A stretch of 64,000 nt of DNA, taken from positions 293,897 to 357,896 of the forward strand of contig NZ_LMEH01000001.1 of the NCBI RefSeq assembly GCF_001425325.1, written 5' to 3'. Below, piece after piece: positions 59,035 through 64,000 of the stretch. The position numbers and the translations under genes were made by a program. This DNA comes from Leifsonia sp. Root1293. Lineage in GTDB: Bacteria > Actinomycetota > Actinomycetes > Actinomycetales > Microbacteriaceae. A model generated the notes under the pieces. The model was given only the letters and a program-made list of their open reading frames with translations, made no database searches and was not told the origin of the DNA. The first letter of the stretch is position 1, and every line of letters begins with the position of its first letter.

Positions 59035-60513
59035 CTACCCTGTGCCGGTGGCAGCCGGTTGGAGTTTGGTGGGGACGATGACGGGGTGGGTGATCTCGGC
59101 TCTGGTCTTCGGTTTCATCAGGCGGGGTGTTCGGGTGGGGTCGATGTGGGGTGGTGGGATCAGCCAGTACTGGTCGTGGGTGTCGCGGGTGATGTCCCAG
59201 CCTTCGTTGTGGACGCGGAGGTGGCCTCGGCGGCAGAGGAGGATTCCGTCGGCGACGTCGGTGTTGCCGTGGTCGCGTTTCCAGTGGCGGATGTGGTGGA
59301 TCTCGGTCCAGGAGGGTGGTCGGTCGCAGTCGGGTTCTCGGCAGCCGCCGTCGCGGATCGTGATCGCGGTGCGTTGTGCTCGGGTGAAGAGGCGTTCGTC
59401 GCGGCCGAGGTTCAACGGTTGCCCGGTCGAGGAGAACAGTACGGGCAGATAGCCGGCACACAACCCGCGTTCGACGATGCCCAGCGAGACAGCGCCCGGG
59501 TGGCCTTCGAGGGCTCCGAACCCGGTGCCGGTGGACAGTGCCTGTTCGTTGACGACGACCCGCACCGACGGGGCCTCGGTGTCGAGCAGGCGCATCGGGT
59601 TCACCGATGCACCGGCTTTCACCACCTGGACGAGTCCCTCGGCGGCGTGACGTTCCCGGGCAGCCCTGTCGAGGAACGGAGTCCGGGCGGATGCTGTACC
59701 GAAGGGACGTTTCTTCGGGTCGGTGTGTCGGCGGGGGTGGGTGAGTTGATCGTGGACGGCTTGGAGGAGGGCACCGTTCTCGGGGTCGAGGGCGTACTCA
59801 CCGCGGTACATGCCGTCGGGGGCGATCCACTGCCGCCAGTACTGCTTCTCCCGCAACACCGCCTCACGCACCGCCACCCCTGAGGTGTCGATCCGGTCCC
59901 GCGCCGCCCGGGCCGCAAGCCGGGCTTCGGCAACGTGCACCCGGTGAGTGCCGTCGGGGCCGAGGAGGTCGGTGAGCAAGCTCGCCAGTGCTGTGCTCAG
60001 CATGTCGGCGGTCACCTGGTCGGTGATCTCACCCAGACCGGCCTGGATCACGTCCGCCACCGCCACCGTCAGTCGCCCGGCGGAGACCAGCGCGGCCAGA
60101 GCCGCGTACCACGGGGCTTCGACCGGCGGTAAGGCGGCGGCGAGTTCGGGGTCGGTATCCCGGGCGACGGACAGGTCGGTGGCGGCATCGGTGACCGCGA
60201 TCATCTCGCCCACCCGCGCCAACGAGCGGGCTTCGGCCTTGGTCGACCCTGTCATCGAGACGAGCAGCGTGTCGGCGTCGGCGAACCCCGACCGGCGAGC
60301 CAACGACCCCAGACCATGCTCGGGCGTGGAGCGGCGGGCGATCTCCGCAGCCGCCAACGCTGCCCATCGATCCAACTCCTGCCGAGGCCCCGCCAAGGCG
60401 CGCTGCGTCGACAGCAGGTCGTCATCGGCCAATGCCGCGAACGTGGCCGCACATACCCCTGAAGACGCTAGGGAGGCGGACATTCCGGTGAGCAACAGAG
60501 CCGGTGCGGGCAT
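59035..60513 (-). CDS. DUF222 / HNH endonuclease (13E12-type)
   Basis: A 492-residue protein. The N-terminal two-thirds is the helical DUF222 domain (ALAGPRQELDRWAALAAAEIARRS, EARSLARVGEM, VRVVVNEQAL). The C-terminal HNH nuclease has CREPDCDRPPSWTEIHHIRHW then DVADGILLCRRGHLRVHNEGW, with the paired cysteines and histidines of the metal site. Many copies occur in Actinobacteria and in M. tuberculosis as the 13E12 family; cellular role unknown. Its codon use (more T in third positions, e.g. around 59040-59400) differs from neighbours, so horizontal arrival is possible. ATG 60513 is the longest start; ATG 60483 is an alternative. Confidence 0.85.
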   Translation of the reverse strand: MPAPALLLTGMSASLASSGVCAATFAALADDDLLSTQRALAGPRQELDRWAALAAAEIARRSTPEHGLGSLARRSGFADADTLLVSMTGSTKAEARSLARVGEMIAVTDAATDLSVARDTDPELAAALPPVEAPWYAALAALVSAGRLTVAVADVIQAGLGEITDQVTADMLSTALASLLTDLLGPDGTHRVHVAEARLAARAARDRIDTSGVAVREAVLREKQYWRQWIAPDGMYRGEYALDPENGALLQAVHDQLTHPRRHTDPKKRPFGTASARTPFLDRAARERHAAEGLVQVVKAGASVNPMRLLDTEAPSVRVVVNEQALSTGTGFGALEGHPGAVSLGIVERGLCAGYLPVLFSSTGQPLNLGRDERLFTRAQRTAITIRDGGCREPDCDRPPSWTEIHHIRHWKRDHGNTDVADGILLCRRGHLRVHNEGWDITRDTHDQYWLIPPPHIDPTRTPRLMKPKTRAEITHPVIVPTKLQPAATGTG

Positions 60514-60623
60514 GACTCCATTGTCTCAAACCTGAGAAACTCTCGCAACTGTCTTCGAAACATTCTCACAACTCCGAGCCTGTGGAGAAGACCCGGCAAA
60601 ACGTCTATCGAAACTATGTGCGA

Positions 60624-61643
60624 TCAGTCCATCGTCACGATCACGGCCCCCCGCTTGCGCTGGGTGTCGACGCGTCGATGGGCGTCCGGGATGCGCTCGA
60701 GCGGATACGTGCTGTCGATGACGGCTCGGAGAGCGCCGCTCTCCACCAGTTCGGCGGTGACGGCGAGGTCTGCGGCCTTGGCCGCCGTCGGGCGCAGCCC
60801 CGTGAAGGCGATCGCGGCCCGAGGGTGTCGCGGTCGCAGGCGAGTGGTGAGCGATGTCGAGGCCATCTGCGCGAGTAGCGGCAGGGTCGGAACCGTGCGC
60901 AGGTACACGCCGCCGTCCGCCAGAACCGGGCGGGCGCGGCGATACGAACTCGCACCGACGGCATCGAAGACGACGTCGTAGAGGGGGCCATGGTGCCCAC
61001 CCCCGGCAGCCGCCCACCAGTCCTCCCGTGTGTAGTCGATGACGTGCTCGGCGCCGAGCGAGGTCACCAGCTCCGCATTCGGGCCACTGCAGACCCCGGT
61101 GACGTGCGCGCCGAAATGCACTCCGAGTTGCACGGCCATGGATCCCACGCTGCCGGATGCGCCGATCACGAGCAGGCGCTGGCCTTCACCGAGCCGGCCG
61201 GTGTCGCGCAGGAACGCCAGCGCAGTGGCATCGACGAGGGCAGCGGCCTCGGCGTCGGTCACTCCTGCGGGTTGGTGTGCCAGAGCGGCGTCCGCGGGAA
61301 GCACGAGATGCGTCGCATGACCGCCCATCATCGAGCCCGTCACACCGAAGACCCGATCCCCGACGCGGAAGCGCCCGGCATCAGCAGCGCCCCCGACACC
61401 CTCGCCGACCGCAACGACCTCGCCGGCGACATCGGATCCGAGCACCGGGATCCGCGGGTGCCGCAGCCCGAAGTACAGTCGCGCGAAGGCCGGGGAACCC
61501 GCTCGGGCCGCGGCGTCGGCGGCGCCCACGGTGGCTGCCCGCACCCGGATGACGACCTCGCCGACTCCGGCGACAGGGGTGGCGGCATCCGTCACCTGAA
61601 CCACGTCGGGACCGCCGTAGCGGGAATAGCATGCCTGCTTCAT
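60624..61643 (-). CDS. Zinc-less medium-chain dehydrogenase/reductase (quinone-reductase-like)
   Basis: A 339-residue MDR oxidoreductase. N-terminal GroES-like domain (YSRYGGPDVVQVTDAATP, PVLGSDVAGEVVAVGEGV) and Rossmann domain with VIGASGSVGSMAVQLGVHFGAHVTGVCS. The catalytic zinc cysteines of alcohol dehydrogenases are missing, so it is NADPH-quinone/enone reductase-like. ATG overlaps the stop of the Xre gene (ATGA). As third gene of the self-regulated operon it is probably the functional output, perhaps detoxifying reactive carbonyls; substrate unknown. Confidence 0.88.
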   Translation of the reverse strand: MKQACYSRYGGPDVVQVTDAATPVAGVGEVVIRVRAATVGAADAAARAGSPAFARLYFGLRHPRIPVLGSDVAGEVVAVGEGVGGAADAGRFRVGDRVFGVTGSMMGGHATHLVLPADAALAHQPAGVTDAEAAALVDATALAFLRDTGRLGEGQRLLVIGASGSVGSMAVQLGVHFGAHVTGVCSGPNAELVTSLGAEHVIDYTREDWWAAAGGGHHGPLYDVVFDAVGASSYRRARPVLADGGVYLRTVPTLPLLAQMASTSLTTRLRPRHPRAAIAFTGLRPTAAKAADLAVTAELVESGALRAVIDSTYPLERIPDAHRRVDTQRKRGAVIVTMD

Positions 61644-61867
61644 GATGCGTCTCCCGTGGGGTAGCTGAACACGTCGTCGAGCCTGACGCCGAGTGCCGCC
61701 GCGATCTGGAACGCCAACTCGAGCGTGGGGGAGTATCGCCCCTGTTCGATGGCGATCACCGTCTGGCGCGTGACCCCGATGCGCTCGGCGAGTTGTGCCT
61801 GAGTCATGTCTCCGGCCTCGGCTCGCAGGGCGCGGATGCGGTTGGAGACCCGGGTCGGCTTCACCAT
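61640..61867 (-). CDS. Xre-family helix-turn-helix regulator (small)
   Basis: A 75-residue DNA-binding protein, nearly all helix-turn-helix: MTQAQLAERIGVTRQTVIAI then EQGRYSPTLELAFQIAAALG, as in YozG/Cro-type regulators. Start ATG 61867 lies inside the end of the upstream membrane gene, and its TGA overlaps the MDR ATG. No ligand domain is fused. The 20-base palindromes at the operon promoter are its likely targets, giving autorepression. Confidence 0.88.
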   Translation of the reverse strand: MVKPTRVSNRIRALRAEAGDMTQAQLAERIGVTRQTVIAIEQGRYSPTLELAFQIAAALGVRLDDVFSYPTGDAS

Positions 61868-62292
61868 GACGGATCGATCCCGCGACGGTAGGCGACGAGT
61901 TTGATGATGGAGCCGACGACGGCCGCAAGTACGAAGCCCAGGTAGATGGCGTTCGCGATCCAGAACCAGGGCTGTTCGACGAGCGCCAACGCAAGGGCGA
62001 CGACGGAGCCGCCGATCACGAACCACGAGGCGCATGCCTCGCCGAAGCGGTTGATCTGACGGTCGCGGGCATCGGTCGTGTAGTCGTCGCTCGGGCTCAG
62101 GATCTCGACCACGATGCGGCCGACGATGGCGGCGCCGATCGAGATGCCCAGGGAGATCAGGAGGGGAAGGACGTAGGCGACGTCGGCCAGGGGCGTGGCG
62201 CCAGCCTCACCGAGGATGATCCAGACATAGACGAGGTACGCACCGGTGGTCACCACGAGGTAGACCCAGACGCCCTTCTGCTCGTAGGACAT
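61861..62292 (-). CDS. Four-helix membrane protein, DUF2178-like sensor candidate
   Basis: A 143-residue protein with four membrane helices. The loop between helix 2 and 3 carries EILSPSDDYTTDARDRQINRFGE, a motif often seen in actinobacterial membrane proteins paired with small Xre regulators. Overlaps the Xre gene by seven bases. Together with the 75-residue regulator it looks like a membrane-partnered repressor pair; the exact family name is from memory. Confidence 0.65.
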   Translation of the reverse strand: MSYEQKGVWVYLVVTTGAYLVYVWIILGEAGATPLADVAYVLPLLISLGISIGAAIVGRIVVEILSPSDDYTTDARDRQINRFGEACASWFVIGGSVVALALALVEQPWFWIANAIYLGFVLAAVVGSIIKLVAYRRGIDPSW

Positions 62293-62313
62293 GGCTGCTC
62301 CGATGCTCGGGTG

Positions 62314-62379
62314 ATGTAAAGAATGCTTTACATGGAGAAGCTAGGCCCCGGCGGACCGCATGTCAAGAATTATTTACAT
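62314..62379 (-). promoter_or_regulatory. Promoter with twin 20-bp operators of the Xre operon
   Basis: O1, ATGTAAAGAATGCTTTACAT (62314-62333), is a perfect 8-4-8 palindrome. O2, at 62360-62379, matches the same 20-base pattern at 17 positions. Read leftward, -35 TTGACA (62366-62361) overlaps O2 and -10 TAGCTT (62343-62338) stands 17 bases further; O1 covers the transcription start. Centres are 46 bases apart. Repression by the operon's own Xre protein is inferred. Confidence 0.8.
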
Positions 62380-62450
62380 CTTGCAGGGATGACGAACTGA
62401 TGCGCCCGACAGTGCTCACCTGGCGTCTGGCGGACGGCGTCTGGCCTCGC

Positions 62451-63227
62451 TCAGCCCAGGAATCCGCGCAGGAGCGACTCGGACCCGGCGATGTGCTCCT
62501 CCATGGCCTGTGCTGCGGCATCCGGATGCCCGCGCAGGATCGCCTTCACGATGTCCTCGTGCTGCTCGTTGGAGTGCGCGATGTTCGCGGCGATGAGGGG
62601 GATCCGATCGAGCAGGTCGTTGGTGCGCATGCGCACGTCGGCGATCAGCGGCACGAGGCTGGGGGAGCCGACGAGTTCGGCGATGAGCAGGTGCAACCGG
62701 GAGTCGAGCCGGCGGTAGTCCTCGGCCGAACTCGCGCTGCAGTCCTCGAGTGCCTGCCAGAGCCGCTCGCGCTCGATTCCGCTGAGCTCGCCGGTGGCCG
62801 CCTGCCTCGCCGCGCCGACCTCGAGGATGCTCCGCAGCACGAGAGTGTCCTCGATCTCCGCCGGTGTCACGGGCGGCCGCTCGGCGAGAGCGGCCGGGCC
62901 CGTGACGGAACCCGCACGCATCACCGGAGCACCGCTGGGCAGTTCGTCGACGACGAAGGTCCCGCCGTAGCGACCGCGTCGCGACACGACATATCCGGCG
63001 TCAGCCAGGGCGCCGATCGCATCTCGCAGGGTGTCGCGGCTCACCGAGAGCATCGCGGCGAGTTCGCGTTCTGCCGGCAACCTGCCGCCCGGTCCGATGA
63101 GCCCGAGCCTGATCGTCTGCAACAGGCGCTGCACGGTCTCCTCGAAGGCGTTGACGACCTTGCCGGGGCGCAGCAGGAGGTCGGCGCTCAGGTCGCCGGC
63201 CGCATCCGTTCCCCCCGTGTCGGTCAT
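62451..63227 (-). CDS. FadR/GntR-family (FCD) regulator
   Basis: A 258-residue regulator: GntR winged helix at about residues 30-95 (LPAERELAAMLSVSRDTLRDAIGALADAGYVVSRRGRYGG in the usual order) and an FCD ligand domain with metal-binding D...H pattern (LDSRLHLLIAE, AHSNEQHEDIV, EEHIAGSE). TAGGCT lies six bases before ATG 63227. The following SDR gene (63249) is read toward it; the FadR-SDR pairing suggests control of a sugar-acid or alcohol pathway continuing off the right edge. Confidence 0.88.
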   Translation of the reverse strand: MTDTGGTDAAGDLSADLLLRPGKVVNAFEETVQRLLQTIRLGLIGPGGRLPAERELAAMLSVSRDTLRDAIGALADAGYVVSRRGRYGGTFVVDELPSGAPVMRAGSVTGPAALAERPPVTPAEIEDTLVLRSILEVGAARQAATGELSGIERERLWQALEDCSASSAEDYRRLDSRLHLLIAELVGSPSLVPLIADVRMRTNDLLDRIPLIAANIAHSNEQHEDIVKAILRGHPDAAAQAMEEHIAGSESLLRGFLG

Positions 63228-63248
63228 CGTTCCAGCCTAGATCGCCTC

Positions 63249-64000
63249 TCAGAGCGGCGTGACGTATGCGGAGCTGATGCCGCCGTCGACGAGGAAGGTC
63301 GAGCCCGTGATGAAGGAGGAGTCGTCGCTGGCGAGGAAGGCGACGGCGGCGGCGAGTTCCTCAGGCTCGGCGAAGCGCCCGACCGGGATGTGCACGAGTC
63401 GGCGCTGGGCGCGCTCGGGGTCCTTGGCGAAGAGCTCCTGCAGCAGCGGAGTGTTCACGGGTCCGGGGCAGAGGGCGTTCACCCTGATTCCCTGGCGCGC
63501 GAACTGCACGCCCAGCTCGCGGCTCATGGCCAGGACGCCTCCCTTCGACGCCGTGTAGGAGATCTGCGAGGTGGCGGAGCCCAGCACCGCGACGAACGAC
63601 GCCGTGTTGATGATCGATCCGCGCTGCTGCTTCACCATGTGGCGCAGCGCCGCGCGCGAGCACAGGTAGACGCTCTTGAGGTTCACGTCCTGCACCTTCT
63701 GCCACGCCGGCAGCTCTGTGGTCTCGATGGAGTCGTCGTCCGGTGGCGAGATGCCGGCGTTGTTGAACGCGATGTCGACCGAGCCATAGGTGGATGCCGC
63801 GGTGTCGAACAGGTTGTCGACCTGGGCCTCGTCGGTCACATCCGTCGGAACGAAGAGGCCGTCGACGGATGCCGCCATGTCGGCTCCGGGGGAACCCGGA
63901 AGGTCGCCGATGACGACTCGGGCGCCTTCGGCGGCGAAACGTCGCACCGTGGCGAGCCCGATGCCGCTCGCGCCTCCGGTGACGACGGCGACCTTTCCGG
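63249..64000 (-). CDS. Short-chain dehydrogenase/reductase, 5' end outside window
   Basis: The gene runs off the right edge; about 250 residues are visible. Cofactor motif VAVVTGGASGIGLATV is next to the edge, NNAGISPPDD follows, the catalytic tyrosine and lysine are in ISYTASKGGVLAMS and the C-terminal block PVGRFAEPEELAAAVAFLASDDSSFITG is typical of classical SDRs near 3-oxoacyl-ACP reductase or glucose/gluconate dehydrogenase types. It ends 21 bases before the FadR-type regulator start on the same strand. Likely the regulator's target; substrate unknown. Confidence 0.85.
   Translation of the reverse strand, partial: GKVAVVTGGASGIGLATVRRFAAEGARVVIGDLPGSPGADMAASVDGLFVPTDVTDEAQVDNLFDTAASTYGSVDIAFNNAGISPPDDDSIETTELPAWQKVQDVNLKSVYLCSRAALRHMVKQQRGSIINTASFVAVLGSATSQISYTASKGGVLAMSRELGVQFARQGIRVNALCPGPVNTPLLQELFAKDPERAQRRLVHIPVGRFAEPEELAAAVAFLASDDSSFITGSTFLVDGGISSAYVTPL

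Noticed and set aside
1..64000. tRNA, rRNA, CRISPR arrays, prophage or insertion sequences
   Set aside because: Intergenic gaps are short and none showed cloverleaf, array, integrase or transposase features on reading.

Overview
The window is a 64 kb piece of a high-GC actinobacterial chromosome. A DUF222/HNH (13E12-type) gene, a mycothiol-dependent-type MDMPI protein, non-mevalonate isoprenoid genes interleaved with a translation cluster, many GTG starts and many apparently leaderless transcripts all point to Actinobacteria, most likely the family Microbacteriaceae. Genus cannot be fixed from sequence reading alone. Genes are packed tightly, no intergenic stretch reaches 300 bases, and I found no rRNA, tRNA, CRISPR array, prophage or insertion sequence. 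The right and left ends cut through genes.

Layout. 1-3.5 kb: a polyamine-type ABC importer (binding protein, ATPase, two permeases), facing a GABA-type aminotransferase and a Rhizobium-type asparaginase; together they look like nitrogen and polyamine catabolism. 5.9-8.3 kb: OsmC-like protein, small unknown gene, CGNR zinc-finger regulator, secreted lysozyme-fold protein. 8.3-40 kb: an extended version of the conserved actinobacterial run dxr - rseP - ispG - proS - nusA - ylxR - infB - rbfA - truB - ribF. It is interrupted by accessory genes: plsC, an NAD-dependent epimerase, a 1267-residue zinc-ribbon membrane protein, a thiolase, an alpha/beta-hydrolase lacking its nucleophile with a divergent TetR, a two-component system beside a proline/aspartate-rich exported protein, a PadR regulator, a lipoprotein, mutY, a P-loop kinase, a panE/MFS/TetR module and two small membrane proteins.

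40-49 kb: MDMPI-like protein, CynX-type MFS exporter, then a deoxyribose operon (SorC-type regulator, deoC and two aldehyde dehydrogenase genes that together resemble one ALDH16 protein split in two), and a coupled three-gene operon (77-residue protein, SDR with DUF2867, SRPBCC protein). 49-56 kb: exported glycerophosphodiesterase, CsoR-family regulator, SNF2-type helicase, phosphofructokinase, Nudix hydrolase, PiT phosphate transporter. PHO-box-like 11-bp repeats sit before both phosphate-related genes. 56-59 kb: two divergent NCS2 nucleobase permeases of different subfamilies. 59-64 kb: DUF222/HNH gene, a self-regulated membrane-protein/Xre/zinc-less MDR operon, a FadR-type regulator and a cut-off SDR.

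The most interesting structure is regulatory: paired palindromic operators at three repressor genes, PHO-like tandem units, about twenty genes whose -10 box sits 6-7 bases before the start codon (leaderless mRNA), and a two-copy palindromic repeat whose central stem covaries, one copy of which lies inside coding sequence exactly at the junction of the split ALDH16 pair. All functional names come from reading motifs and family memory; no database search was possible.
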